From Liolophura sinensis (Eukaryota; Mollusca; Polyplacophora; Chitonida; Chitonidae): a stretch of DNA of 64,000 nt. Below, piece by piece: positions 1 to 12,300 of the stretch. The DNA is taken from NCBI RefSeq assembly GCF_032854445.1, contig NC_088305.1:2919001-2983000 (forward strand), read 5' to 3'. The stretch's first letter is position 1; the number at the start of each line of letters is the position of its first letter. Made by a program: the position numbers and the translations under genes. Below the pieces are notes generated by a model. The model was not told the DNA's origin. It was given only the letters and a program-made list of their open reading frames with translations, and did not search any database.

Positions 1-1583
1 GCGGAAAGGCTAGTTGGTCTCCAGCCAGAGCAGACATATCTTTTCTTCAATGCGTTTTTTCTTTATAACTGTGAGAAGTGATTCCCTTAAGACTGCAATC
101 CGACAGTATTGGGTTTTACACTTCACAGTGCAAGGGAAGAGTTTCTAATGACAGAGTGCCATTCCACAAAAGGTAATCAAATGGTGCTTTTAACCTGCAA
201 AATAAAGAAAATCTGACTGCTTAATCTAACATCCAAAGGGTTCTCTTTCCACGAATAGAGTACATTTAAGCTATGGACTACTAAAATACGATAGAGCCTT
301 AGTGTCAAGCCACTAGCTTATCTCTAGCTCCTTGGTAGCTCTCTTTTAGCACTACATCATATTCATACCACTGATTTAGCATTCCTCTACAGAGACCGTT
401 ATGCCTGTGGTCTGTGTATACAATGATTAGTGGACGAGACCATTTCTATAGTATTGGAGATCACCCTAATGGCGCTCTAAAAGTGCACCACTGGCGGCCT
501 TTTGTCGAGTTCCTGTGTTGCTTGTCCAAACGTGTTAACTTGACTGGAACTATGCGTTTAAATTGTGTCAAGAAATAATGAAGAAAAGCTTCTAGCTATA
601 ACATTAGTATTCCAAACGAGATGGCGGACAAATCCCCCGACTTCCTGGTCTCAAAGTTATATCAAGTTATATACCAATACTCAGAGGCGTGAATTAAAAA
701 AACAATTTCGACGACTATTAGTTTATTATCGATTTCAAGAAAAACAACTGCAATTCTATAATTAGCCAAACATAGTCTTTCCAGAAAATATATTGCATTA
801 GCTTTGTCCCGTTTTTGCCGCTCTAAGGAAGCACATGTTCATCTTATTGGCCCGTGTCTTTTGTCCTGGTGCACACGTCTCTACATTCAAAGATCTTTGT
901 CAAAAGACTGACTTTCTGTCAGGACAGTGCTAGCATTTTTCCTTCCTTAAAGATTTTCGCAAAGCGTCATGTCTTTGCCTGGAAGCATTACTGGATCCAA
1001 CACTACACCATAATTTCAGGTCCAAACATAAAAAGGGTTGAACCATTCCTCAGTGAAACACCATGTGCTAAAGGCAGGGGCAGTTGTTCTCTGGCAAGTT
1101 ACGTGTCTACAGGCAGTAGTTCAAAGACAGCTTTACCATCGAGACGAATCATGTCTGGGTTTTGAAAACTGGCTGGATTGACATTTCTTGGCAAAGCGCT
1201 CATCAGAACGGAATAATACGTTCGAGGTATAGGTTATCTCTGTGCTTCTACATACTGTGTAGAATACATACTGGATAGGATGTCCTGGCTGGCACTTTCC
1301 ACATAACAATACACTCAGGCAGCACTTTAAATACAGCCGCTTTACCCAAAGCCTTTTACAGTATAGCACACACACTGCTGCATGCAATGCTAAAGGCTAA
1401 ACAGGAACCCTTACTCCGCCTTGGTAAGGTTAGGATACAATCAGATGAGACATCAGTAACTTTAGTTCGCTTTATAAACATGACTGGCATAATGCAAACA
1501 CCATTACGTCAGTCTTCAGTGGTTTTTCGTCTACTCTTCCCATTAATGCCTCATCTGTTAGTTAAGAAATAAAACATGATCTA
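1..1583. other. Non-coding stretch, nothing assignable
   Basis: No convincing exon is seen. Short open frames around 854-1387 run on both strands but are interrupted, carry no recognisable motif and lack convincing splice borders. The stretch ends at the target-site copy of the SINE that follows. Confidence 0.4.
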
Positions 1584-1860
1584 GGGGCCTCCGTGGCTCA
1601 GTCGGTTAGCGCGCTAGCGCAGCGTAGTGACCCAGAAGCCTCTCACCAATGCGGTCGCGGTGAGTTCAAGACCAGCTCATGCTGGCTTCCTCTCCGGCCG
1701 TACGTGGGAAGGTCTGCCAGCAACCTGCGGATGGTCGTGGGTTTCCGCCGGGCTCTGCCCGGTTTCCACCCACCATAATGCTGGCCGCCGTCGTATAAGT
1801 GAAATATTCTTGAGTACGGCGTAAAACACCAATCAAAAAAAAAAAAAAAAAAAAAAAAAA
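1584..1860 (+). mobile_element. tRNA-derived SINE, full length
   Basis: The 5' head contains an RNA polymerase III A box (TGGCTCAGTCGG, about 1593-1604) and a B-box-like GTTCAAGAC (about 1663-1671). The body ends in GAGTACGGCGTAAAAC and a long A-tail. A perfect direct repeat, ACATGATCTA, lies just before (1574-1583) and just after the A-tail (1861-1870), so this is a target-site duplication. It is the best-preserved member of a family present at least a dozen times in the window. Confidence 0.9.
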
Positions 1861-2254
1861 ACATGATCTATATTTCAGCTGTGTCACTGAAACAACTTTT
1901 TGGTATTTCAAACAGAATGATTTCTAAATTGAAAGATTTAGACTATTTAAGTACACGCATGAATATAAACGCACGATATGAACAAATACAAAAATACGCT
2001 ATTTTATTTTTCCAGAAGCTTTTGAAACAATATGAAAGTAATATTGTGTTCACACATGTCAAACACACATGTCAAACAGTTGCATTTAATCATGCTAATA
2101 TTTAAAACCCTGATGGAATAAAGAGATCACTACAGTCCACTCCTTCTTGAATAGAAACATGGTAAAAGACAAGGGGGCCATTGTGCGACCAAGTCTAAGT
2201 TGACGTCTCTTGGTAGTCTAGAATGTTGGAAACTTAATTATATGGTTTACTTAC

Positions 2255-2441
2255 CGCTAGCAGCGGGAGACCCGGCACGGACAGCCGTCCAAGATTTTTC
2301 TTCCCGGAAGTCTGTCTCTGTTCTGTCACATCGTTCACTGTCCGCTACACTTTCTCCATGCCCGTATTGTGGTAACAGCGCGCTAGCCCCAACGGGTTCA
2401 GCGCGGTCACAATCCGGCCCAACCACAGCATATTGAGACAA
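2255..2441 (-). CDS. Candidate orphan internal exon, unknown protein
   Basis: On the minus strand an acceptor-like ...TTCACAG is followed by 187 nt that stay open in one frame and end at a strong donor, GCG|GTAAGTAAAC. The stretch is more GC-rich than its surroundings. The encoded segment is hydrophilic and charged, with no motif I recognise. No partner exon was found on either side, so it may be a single exon of a larger gene outside the window, or a chance open frame in a GC-rich 5' region. Confidence 0.25.
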
Positions 2442-4260
2442 CTGTGAATTTTTTTATTTATTTAAAGGTCAACAGGTAAAAGCCCAGTAAGAGACCCGAT
2501 AATGCTATGTTCAAAACATGACATAAATAATAATGCATTAAAACAACAACAAAAACAATAAAACCAATAAACTCAAAATATTAACAAATCTAATCAAAGT
2601 ATAGCTGTACCAATCTGTACCAGCACATTTTAAAAGGCGTTATATGAGAGAAATGCCCTTTAATGACGAGTAAATACATATATTAAGACGTAATCGAGAT
2701 GGTAAAAATAACTGTTGTTGACGGAGGCTTCTCGGGGGTGCATGAAAATAAATTCATGACAAACCATTAGGCGTATAATAATACTTATTTAAAATAGCGC
2801 GTAAAAATGGCATATCTACGGGCTATTGCCTTTCTTCCAATGTCTGTTAAGAAAATGTTTTGCAGGCGACTTCATAGTCTAGCATGGCGTAAGTAACATT
2901 AGATGTATAAAATCGTTAAAATAAGTTTCAACATTTATCACTGGAACAGTTCCTTGTATCTGAGTACACATGTTTACATTATCAGAGTAAGAAATTCATC
3001 CTTTCTCGGCCATATACGCATGTTATCCAGTGTACAATAGAAACTCGTGCTTTTGTCTTTTTATTGATATGTCTCAATCTTGTTAATTTGATCCCTTTGA
3101 AAAAGCTTATTCCTTTGTTTAACAGATTTGCATTTTTGTACCATTGCAATTCTCTTTATATTGCTATGAAAAACATGTCTGAATGATGATCTCAAATGAC
3201 AACAGGGCAATGAAAAACATCTGTTGGTTTGATGAATACACGAGATGGGAGTGATTAAGTACTCTCTGTGCTGGCGTCACTATGCAGTGTGATAATGGGA
3301 AAATCTGTAAAGATGTTGACGGTTATATCAGCTGTATGTAAATCAACACGGCCGTCACTAGCGCCTCCTATACTAAACTGAGTAATCACATATTAATGTA
3401 TGCTTACGCAGTTGACGATCGATGTGAACAATTTACAAGTGCAAATGACCGCTTTGCTTTTTGTTCTGCTCTTCATCGGCGCGAAATGATATGCTAATAA
3501 AGAAGGATTAATCTGAAAGTGCACTCTGAGCGGCAGGATTTCGGCACGTAGCCAGATACAGAGAACGTCCTGGGAGAAGAGAGATTATTTTTTGTAGCAC
3601 CGAGTGAGGAGGTAAATGAATTTTCTCAGATCTCTACACGTCTTTTTTGCACACCCGGTTGACGTGACAAACGTTTAAACCAGTAGTCGTATAAAGGAAC
3701 AAAAAATAGAAATAGAATTAAAGTACGGTGGCTGAATTTCAGGATCTAATGTATTGTTAGGTGTTGACCACGTCTTCCAAATTATTGCGTGCTTTAAGTC
3801 CACGACACAGTCAAAAATACGAGCGGCAATATAACTTGTACAATGTTTTCGAAAATAATAAGCCTGTGAGAATTCAAAAGATCATTTCTGCCAGCATATT
3901 TTGTTAGAGAAGTCCCAATATTTTCGAGTTTGTCAAATGATAGTAATGATAAACAATGCTTTTTAATATATTCAGTAATTTGTAACGAAAAGTGGTAAAA
4001 ACGCTATTTTGAATACGCCGATGTGCCATACTTCTTAAAATGCTTAATTTGAAGTGGAAAGAGTTAATCAATTTGTTGACCCCTATCAAAATTTATGCAG
4101 CCATTAAGTTCTATCGTTCCGCAGTATTGATTTAATGTTATTGTGCAAAATACTGCTGTACCAGCTTCTCATTTTTGTGTTTTCGCTTCGTACGTTCGGG
4201 TTATCGTCACATTTTCGAGATTTCCACTTTCACACCTTCGGATTTTGGGATTTTCGATCT
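2442..4260. other. Non-coding stretch, nothing assignable
   Basis: AT-rich sequence with stops in all frames. No tRNA, repeat or exon could be supported. Confidence 0.4.
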
Positions 4261-4261
4261 T

Positions 4262-4510
4262 TACACTTTTGTTATTTTTTTATTTGATTGATGTTTTACG
4301 CCGTACTCAAGGTTATTTAACTTAGGGTGGAGGAAACCAGGAAGAGCCCGGTGGACACCCATGACCATCCGCAGGTTGCTGTGAGACCTTCCCACCGGAC
4401 CGGAGGGGAAGCCAATTTGGGCTGGTCCTGAACTCACGGGAATTGCATGGGTGATAGGTTCCTGGTTGCCCCGCGCTGTCACACTAACCACCTTGGCCAC
4501 GGATGCCCAC
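4262..4510 (-). mobile_element. SINE of the 1584 family, inverted, degenerate
   Basis: Read on the minus strand it runs from a 'TGGCCAAGGTGGTTAG' head (A-box-like) through the shared body to a GAGTACGGCGTAAAAC tail and an A/T-rich end. It has several deletions compared with the copy at 1584. I did not find a clear target-site duplication. Confidence 0.8.
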
Positions 4511-4600
4511 TCCGTACTGATGTGTTTCTACCGTTATATTTGTAATGTCGACATTAAGAAAAGACGAGTGCATGGCCGAATCCGGCTTCCATATGTAACC

Positions 4601-4636
4601 AAATTTGAGTCTAAATTTGAGTCTAAATTTGAGTTT
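4601..4636. repeat. Short tandem repeat, 12-bp unit
   Basis: About three copies of an AAATTTGAGTCT unit in a row, the last ending in a variant. Confidence 0.8.
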
Positions 4637-5475
4637 AAAGCCTAAACCTTTGTGAGATCAACATTCCATGCAATAGTTGCACAGGGGAGACAACCGTTTT
4701 GAAGATTGTCGATTTTTAACTGTTATCGCCCTTCTTTCCCTCAGCATTTCACCAATAAAATGGTGGATAAAAACCTCCACTTTTATATATTTACCTGAAT
4801 ATCATTTAAGGCCATATTCGACAATTTTTTTCAGTTTTACTAAGGCAGATGGTCTTCAGTCAACGTAAGATGGTGTATATGCATACACCATTCTCTACAA
4901 AACACACAAATTTATATCTAGAATGAAACTTTGAAGCCTCTGCTGCTAAATGATACCACTTAACAAGGGTAAACAACGAAAAGGGGCAGCCCAAAGGAGC
5001 AAAAGAAAATATATATAAAAATAGCAGGGGATTACATTCCTAATCCCGACCCGGAAGCATTAATTGTGGACAATAATTAGTTGGAGTGTCAACGGATGGG
5101 ATTCGGGCACCTGCCACCCAGTCCAGTCTTACTTAACTTCCTTATATTTAGGTGGCTATGACTTATTTATTAGCTAGATTAAATTAGTTATTTATTATAA
5201 TATATTAGATAACCACTTGAAAAGAAACTATACCCTAGGCCAACGTTCGCAAAACAGCGTTGAATACTTTGTTAGAATTCCAGAATTAAAACTATGTTTA
5301 TTCACAAATCCTTACCATTTTCTGAGATCAATGCCGGTGCTAATCGTTATTATAATCAAAGGGAGAGATCTTGCTTCTGGTCATGGCACAAATAATACGA
5401 CTGACATGACAGTTATGGAAGTCCTTATGGAACATGATTCGAACCTCAGTACACAGCTGCTATACCTATTACAAG

Positions 5476-5627
5476 CGTCGTGGGAAGGTCTGGCAATAAC
5501 CTGCGGAATGTCATGGGTTTCCTTCGAGCTCTGTCCGGTTTCCTCCCACCAGAATGCTGGCCGCCGTCGTATAAGTGAAATTCTTCTTGAGTACGACGTA
5601 AAACATTAATCAAATAAATAAATAAAT
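5476..5627 (+). mobile_element. SINE 3' half, 5'-truncated
   Basis: It matches the 3' half of the SINE at 1584 (GGGAAGGTCTGGCA... through GAGTACGACGTAAAAC) and ends in an (AAAT)n tail. The tRNA-like head is missing. Confidence 0.8.
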
Positions 5628-5635
5628 ATTACAAG

Positions 5636-5985
5636 CGTCAAGGTAGCGAGGTCGCGAGGTAGAAAAGTGGCAAGACAGCGAGGTAGCAAGACGGCTCATC
5701 TCGTTACCACGCTTCGCTTCTTCGTTAGCTCGCCCATTAGTGAAAATGTTGAGAAAGCGAAGTAGCGAGGTGAGTATCCGGCAAATCTCGGCTGGCTACC
5801 TCGTTACCTGGCTGCCTCACTACGGGATATAGATCTTGTAATGGGACAAAATCTCGCCCAAAAGCCTTGATGCCTCGTTACATTGCCACCTGGCTGCAGC
5901 GCTCCGTCGCTTTCTCTGTAATACAGTGCGAGGGAGAGAGGCAGAAAGGTAGCACTAACCCCTCTAGTTAAGCGAGGTAGCAAAA
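5636..5985. repeat. AGCGAGGT-rich fold-back repeat
   Basis: The left part repeats the octamer AGCGAGGT and variants (GTAGCGAGG, GTCGCGAGGTAG). Further right the reverse complement appears (GCTACCTCG, GTTACCTGGC, TGCCTCAC). The stretch ends with AAGCGAGGTAGCAAA. The two orientations could pair into a long hairpin. No protein is encoded. It may be a foldback element or a degenerate satellite. Confidence 0.6.
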
Positions 5986-5989
5986 ACAT

Positions 5990-7241
5990 TCATGCAAAAG
6001 AATGACCAATTTAAATCTGCTGCCGACAATTTTATCAGGTTGAAGGATTCTCCGGTTTGTACATTTCTTATCGGACCTAATGTTTTAATTACTCCGAATA
6101 TTTCTTAGCTAAAACTTTACATGGAAACACCTGTTAATGTAATTCAAAACACATTGCTTTTTTCTTGTTACAAACACTTCGTTTTGCCAGCAAGTCTTAT
6201 CTTTTTATGTACTAGATAACGTTAAATTTTTATAAAAACTCAAAGACATGCGTCAGGGGAAAAGTGAAGTATCGATACTCCCATTCTAGAACCTCGTCTC
6301 ACGGGATGCGGGCTTTCGAAGTGATGCAGTATGTGATGATCTAACACGGCAGTCAGGTGTAGCCGTAGTCAGTATGTTACATATGGTAAAAGTTGAAATT
6401 CCTTAAGACAGCGTTGGACAACACCCCAATTAAGTCAAATCTAAATGTCGACAAAAGATTCGTGTTCGGTAGATCTGGGTTTTGCAGAAAGGGTAGACAA
6501 TACATGCTATAAGTCTCCACTCATACATGTAATGTTAGAGTTTCTTTGCTTTTTACTCTTAAATGCATACAAGGTTATGGATGGACAATGTGCACGCAAG
6601 TATTCTTTCAGTGTTTGTGTCAACATCCTAAGATGAATTAATGATGAGACGCACATAATACGAATCCGTTGCTTGAATACCTCGTCGTAGTAGTCATGAC
6701 GTGTTGTAAACAATGTTCATCGTTTTTTTTTTTTTTTTGTTTTTTTTCCCCTTGTTTAAACATTGTCTGATCTCTTGAGAGAAAAACGGTTTATTGCTTG
6801 ACTTTGTTGAGAATAGGTGCACGCATGCATGTATTTCTGCCATGGAGCTACTCTCCCAAGACATCGCATTGTCTCGAGTTACTCCTCATTGTCTGGTCAA
6901 AAAATACGGATTACAGCAACAACAAACGTTTTCTGTTTACCAATTATAAACGGGACTTTGAAACGGGACAATTATCAACGCTGACCACCCAGCCAAATGC
7001 TCGTTCAATAGGAAATATATTAAATATATGTTAACCCACCACCAGCCAACCAATCCTAATTCACATACATCGCCGGTTTTAAGTGCTGAGTTTCGCTTGT
7101 TTCTACTTCTAGCCAAAAGAGGTCGCGTCCAAATCGGAAGATTCTATCGAATTTACATTCTTTTAACGGTTTAATGTAAAATTATTAATGGTAACAGCTA
7201 CAGTATATAGCATATAGAGCCCGAGTAATAGCCCGTACATA
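5990..7241. other. Non-coding stretch, nothing assignable
   Basis: Contains a T-rich homopolymer run around 6726-6747. No exon or repeat could be supported. Confidence 0.4.
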
Positions 7242-7806
7242 TTCAGTGAAGCCTGGGTCAGGGGGTCAGTATAACCCAGTCAAACCAGTTTCTCAGTGAA
7301 GCCTGAGTCAGGGGGTCAGTATAACCCAGTCAAACCAGTTTCTCAGCGGCAGGTCCGCCTGTCTGCCATGTTCAGTGAAGCCTGAGTCAGAGGGTCAGTA
7401 TAACCCAGTCAAACCACCAGTTTCTCAGAGGCAGGTCCGCCTGTCTGCCATGTTCAGTGAAGCCTGAGTCAGGGGGTCAGTATAACCCAGTCAAACCAGT
7501 TTCTCAGCGGCAGGTCCGCCTGTCTGCCATGTTCAGTGAAGCCTGAGTCAGGGGGTCAGTATAACCCAGTCAAACCAGTTTCTCAGTGAAGCCTGAGTCA
7601 GGGGGTCAGTATAACCCAGTCAAACCAGTTTCTCAGTGAAGCCTGAGTCAGGGGGTCAGTATAACCCAGTCAAACCAGTTTCTCAGTGAAGCCTGAGTCA
7701 GGGGGTCAGTATAACCCAGTCAAACCAGTTTCTCAGTGAAGCCTGAGTCAGGGGGTCAGTATAACCCAGTCAAACCAGTTTCTCAGCGGCAGGTCCGCCT
7801 GTCTGC
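7242..7806 (+). repeat. Composite minisatellite, 50-bp and 80-bp units
   Basis: Nine copies of a 50-bp core beginning TCAGTGAAGCCTGAGTCAG start near 7242, 7292, 7372, 7453, 7532, 7583, 7633, 7683 and 7733. Four of them carry an extra ~30-bp module containing CGGCAGGTCCGCCTGTCTG, which makes an 80-bp unit. The copies are almost identical, indicating recent amplification or homogenisation. Confidence 0.95.
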
Positions 7807-7898
7807 GCACGGACTTTTAGTGCTCAACCACTGTGCCATGTGCCTCTAAACAACACCTCTGTCACTCCTTGGTCAGATCCTGACTGAACACAACGTTG

Positions 7899-8915
7899 TG
7901 TTACGGTATTGAAAACGGCAACAGAAAACAGACTCAGTGACTCAATATTACAATGTAAACAATGCTTTATATATAAAATGAGACGTACAGTTTTACAGAC
8001 AGTTCAACAACAACAACAACATACACATCAGTATTACCGGTCTTTAAAAGTTTCCAGTTCACCTTTGCAACCCAAGGGATGTATTCCAGGAAATCCAACG
8101 TAAAGACCATGGGATAAACACACAATTCACACAAGTCACAAATTGTCCTAGACAGGTACTTCGCCAGGTTAGCGAACACGAACACAGTACACAGGTTACA
8201 CAGAACTGGAACAGTCAAGCCTTTGAATGACGTCACACCCGCAGAGCACAACACAGGGTAAATACAGGCATGGAGGTATAATCCACTTCAGATCAGTCAC
8301 AGCTCCCGCAGAAGCTCACAAACGAGCCGTTCAGAGACGTAGAGTAATGTCACCTTGTGGCAGAACGAACGTCCTTTGCCAAAACTGAAAACTTCAGTTT
8401 AGAGTCCTTGATGACCTTGTCGGTCAGGTGAGGTCAGCGTGTTAAACAAATTACACAGTCCACACTGTATAATCATAATAAAGATCCGAACACCAATAAA
8501 CGTGACTTCCGCAGAAATTCACATAAACCAGACATCAGTACTACTGTGGTACACAAACGGTGTCGGCATAAAAATCTGTCCTCCCAAATGAAACTGGCAT
8601 CACCAGCTCATATAAATATAATGGACTCGATACGAGAGCGTCTCACACTCTCCTGGCTCCCAGTGGATGCAACAAAAAATACCTCCACTCTGCACAGAAA
8701 ACACGGCTTATATACGGTCCAGGTGGATTCAACTATTCTTAGACACAGAATTAACAGCCAATGAACAGCCAGTTAAATAAACAGAGCATTGAACACGGTG
8801 CTTTCAGCCAGGTCCGCGCTGTACATATATAACAGGGCCTGTTATGCTTATAACATATAACACCAAGGTCCGCAGACTAACAGTACATGAAAACATTAAA
8901 TAGTCATACATAACA
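7899..8915 (-). repeat. 3' LTR of the gypsy element
   Basis: On the minus strand it begins TGTTATG and ends CCGTAACA, with the usual TG...CA termini. It is the same length as the other LTR. In the parts I compared I saw only one difference (CAACAG here against CAGCAG in the other copy). Confidence 0.95.
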
Positions 8916-8927
8916 CCCCCACCCTTC
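8916..8927 (-). promoter_or_regulatory. Polypurine tract of the gypsy element
   Basis: Read on the minus strand, GAAGGGTGGGGG directly abuts the 3' LTR. This is the expected position and composition for the plus-strand primer. Confidence 0.85.
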
Positions 8928-9024
8928 AGGGAAGTTTTGCATAAAACTTTCTTTAACATATTCATAATTATGAATAATAATAACGTTTACCACAGTCTTT
9001 AAAAACAAAGCTGCAGAAAACCAA

Positions 9025-10958
9025 CTAGACACGTGACAAACAATCAGCAATCACATTATCTTTCCCTTTTATGTGTCTAATCTCTAGATTAAATTCTTGC
9101 AAAAGCAAACTCCACCGTAACAATCTTCGGTTTTTACCTTTTAGTTTGTGCAAGAAGGTTAAGGGATTGTGATCTGTATACACAACAATGGGGTAACTTG
9201 ACGAAGTCACATATACTTCAAAATGCTGTAATGCTAGAATCAAGGACAGACACTCCTTTTTCTATTGTCGAATAATTTCTCTGGCACTTGTCAAATTTGC
9301 GAGAGAAAAAACATACAGGGTGATCAACGTGATCTGTTTCATTTTCTTGTAACAAAACTGCCCCAGCAGATATATCACTAGCATCAACAGCTAGCTTAAA
9401 TGGTAAACTAAAATCAGGTGCTACAAGTATGGGGCCGCTGCTTAGCATGGCCTTTAATCTATCAAAAGATCTCTGACACTCAATGGACCACAAGAATTTA
9501 GCACCTTTCTTTAACAGCTGAGTTAATGGCTCACTAACAAATGAAAAGTTCCTACAGAACTTTCGATAATAACCTGCCATGCCCAAAAAAACGCTTTAAT
9601 TCTCTCTTACAACTTGGCACTGGAAAAGAAGAGATAGCACTGATTTTAGAATTAACAGGTTTAACCTGACCCTGTCCGACAACATGCCCTAGATATGTGA
9701 CAAAAGCACAACCAAACTCACACTTAGCCAAATTTACTGTAAGATTGGCTTGGGACAGTCTCGCAAATAATGCCTCCATGATAATTAAATGTTCCTCCCA
9801 AGTGTCACTGAATATAATTATATCGTCGATGTAAACACGACACCCTTTAAGGCCTGATGTAACGTTGTTCACAAGTCGTTGGAAAGGTGGCAGGGCTGTT
9901 CTTCATCCAAAGGGCATGGACTTTGTACTGGTATTAAACCATCTGGGGTAGCAAACGCTGACACCTCACGAGCGCGCTGCGTGAGCGGTACTTGCCAAAA
10001 TCCTTTCAATAGGTCAAACTTGGAGACAACGTTGGACTTTTCCCACGGCATCGATACAGTCGTCGATCCTTGGAATGGGAAAGTTGTCTGCTTTAGTGAC
10101 GGCATTCACTTTACGATAGTCTGTACACATACGGTACGTCCCATCTGGTTTTGGCACAAGAATACAAGGTGAACTCCAGTTACTGTTACTGGGCTCGACC
10201 AGATCATTTTCCAGTAAATACTGAACTTCTTTTCTCAGGTATTCAGTTTTAGTTGGGTTCAGTCTGTATGGGTGTTGTTTAATCGGCTTGGAATCTCCAA
10301 CTTCAACATCATGGTAGATGGATTCAGTCCTGGTTGGAACATCAGGGAACAAATGTTCATATTGATGAACCAAATCCTTCAACTGCTGGCGTTGCTGATA
10401 TTCCAGATGACCCAACACAGAATCAATGTCCTCAAGAATACTTGAATTCTGGAGTTTGGCTGACCGGAACTTTAAGTCAAAATCTTGATCATCCCTAACA
10501 GCTGAATCAGGGCATAAGTTAGAGGTAACAACTCCACTAGGATGTACAACATTGAGATCAGTGCTATCTCTGTCTACATATGGCTTTAACATGTTAATGT
10601 GACAAAGTTGTCTAGACTTGCGCCGATCAGGAGTGAAAATAATATAATTAAGATCACTTAGCCTCTTGTCTACTACATAAGGTCCAAAATAACGAGCTTC
10701 AAGTGGCTTACCACTAACTGGAAGTAAGGCCAATACCTTCTGACCAACTTCAAATCTGCGTCTTACTGTCTCTTTGTCATACTTAGTTTTCATACTCTTC
10801 TGAGAAGCTGTAAGATTCTCTCTGGCTAACTCACATACTCTGTTGAGCTTAGTACGAAAACTTGACACATACTGTAATAAGTTAACATTTTCACTATCAC
10901 TAGACACAAACTTTTCCTTGAACAACTGTAGTGGACCACGCACAGTATGGCCAAACAC
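9025..10958 (-). pseudogene. Gypsy integrase C-terminus, reverse transcriptase and RNase H (frameshifted)
   Basis: The first frame (10958-10014) begins with the integrase C-terminal GPY/F region (FGPYVV), continues through a linker and enters the reverse transcriptase fingers (LVPKPDGTYRMCTDYRK). The palm continues in a second frame (10105-9869, KFDLLKGFWQVPL), and the catalytic YIDDIIIFS lies in a third (9872-9552). RNase H is split between 9586-9218 (AVDASDISAGAVL) and 9243-9025 (YTDHNPLTFL; end GKDNVIADCLSRV). At least four frame changes separate these pieces, so no single polyprotein can be made from the sequence as given. Two of the shifts sit at a T7 or A5 run, so sequencing or assembly error is possible. 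The catalytic aspartates are intact. Confidence 0.9.
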
Positions 10959-10977
10959 AAGCTCAAATGGACTAAAT

Positions 10978-12300
10978 CTAAGTGACTCTTGTACAGACTC
11001 TCCTTACAGCAAACATTAACAAAGGTACACCCTCGTCCCAATCTTTCCCTGTCTCAAAGCAGTAAGTTCTTATCATACTTTTCAGTGTCTGATGGAATCT
11101 CTCTAGTGCTCCTTGACTTTGTGGGTGATAAGCTGAGGACTTATACTGGCTAATACCTAGCTCATGCATAACTTGTTGGAACACACCAGACATGAAATTT
11201 GAACCTTGGTCTGACTGTACTGACTTAGGCAGACCAAACATGGTGAAGAACTTAACTAAAGCCTTAACTACAGTCTTGGCAGTAATATTCCTTAGTGGAA
11301 TTGCCTCAGGGAAACGAGTTGAAGTACACATTATGGTTAACATATACTGATTTCCAGACTTTGTCTTAGGTAGCGGACCAACACAATCTATTAAGATTCT
11401 ACTGAATGGCTCGCCAATTGCAGGAATAGGCCTCAAGGCTGCCTTGGGGATTGTCTGGTTAGGTTTCCCCACTAACTGACATGCATGACAAGACCTGCAA
11501 AATTCAGTAACATCTTTCCTTATTCCTGGCCAATAAAAATGACTGAGAATCTTATGATAGGTCTTATTAACACCTAAATGACCTGCTAACGGCGTTTCAT
11601 GCGCTATGGTCAGTATGTCTTTACGATAAGGCTTGGGCACAACTACCTGATGCTTAATTGCCCATTCATCCTCCAACGAAACATCGGGAGGCCTCCACTG
11701 CCGCATCAATATGCCAGACTTGACATAGTAGTAGCATGGGTCAGGTAAAGATTCACCATCTTTAGCTGCATCATTAAACAAGCAAGAAATACTTGGATCA
11801 CTGTGTTGTTCAGCAATCAACTCGGTCCTACAAAATGGCTGATCACCACTAACAAAATTAGTATCTACTTCCTGCTGGCTGTCTAGTTTGGAAGAATCTC
11901 CATCCAACATGTTGTTGAGAAAAGTCTCACTCAAATCAACAGTACTACCCTGGTCTGTACTGACTTTTCTAGACATAGCTCTTGTAACAACACAGGACGG
12001 ATATAAACCCGCTATCTCGCTTTCAACTGGCTCTGTGACTGAATTCAGAGAAGGCTTATCAACCATTAAGGGATCAACAGTAACTTTATCATGTGCCAAG
12101 TCATTTCCCAACAACAAATGAATACCCTCAAAAGGTAATGAAGGCTTAATGCCTACCCTGACAGGTCCAGATATCAAATCTGATGACAAATAAATATCAT
12201 GAAGGGGAACACTGACAAAGTCACTAGACTCTACACCTCTAATAAGGGCACGAACCCCAGAGTATGACTCTTCAGAAAAGGGCAGAGTATTCATCAACAA
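10978..12300 (-). pseudogene. Gypsy protease end plus integrase, placed upstream of RT
   Basis: The N-terminal part continues the aspartic protease begun in the preceding frame (LLLGNDLAHD is a typical flap-to-C-terminus segment). After a linker come the integrase zinc-binding HHCC motif (H-E-T-P-L-A-G-H ... C-R-S-C-H-A-C) and the DDE core, with D in LIDCVGPLP, D in QSDQGSNF and E in GALERFHQ. The reading frame breaks near 10998 just before the integrase C-terminal region. Integrase inserts element cDNA into the chromosome. Its location before reverse transcriptase is the diagnostic oddity of this element. Confidence 0.9.

Noticed and set aside
854-1387. Overlapping open frames of 103 and 84 residues
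   Set aside because: No splice borders, motifs or codon pattern distinguish either; opposite-strand frames overlap.
1584-1680. A functional tRNA gene
   Set aside because: The A- and B-box-bearing head continues into a SINE body with an A-tail and target-site duplication, so it is not a true tRNA gene.
7242-7806. CRISPR-like array
   Set aside because: There are no unique spacers, the repeats abut directly, and the genome is eukaryotic.
7909-8764. Open frames of 64, 95 and 72 residues
   Set aside because: They recur virtually unchanged at 14006-14861 because both regions are LTRs.
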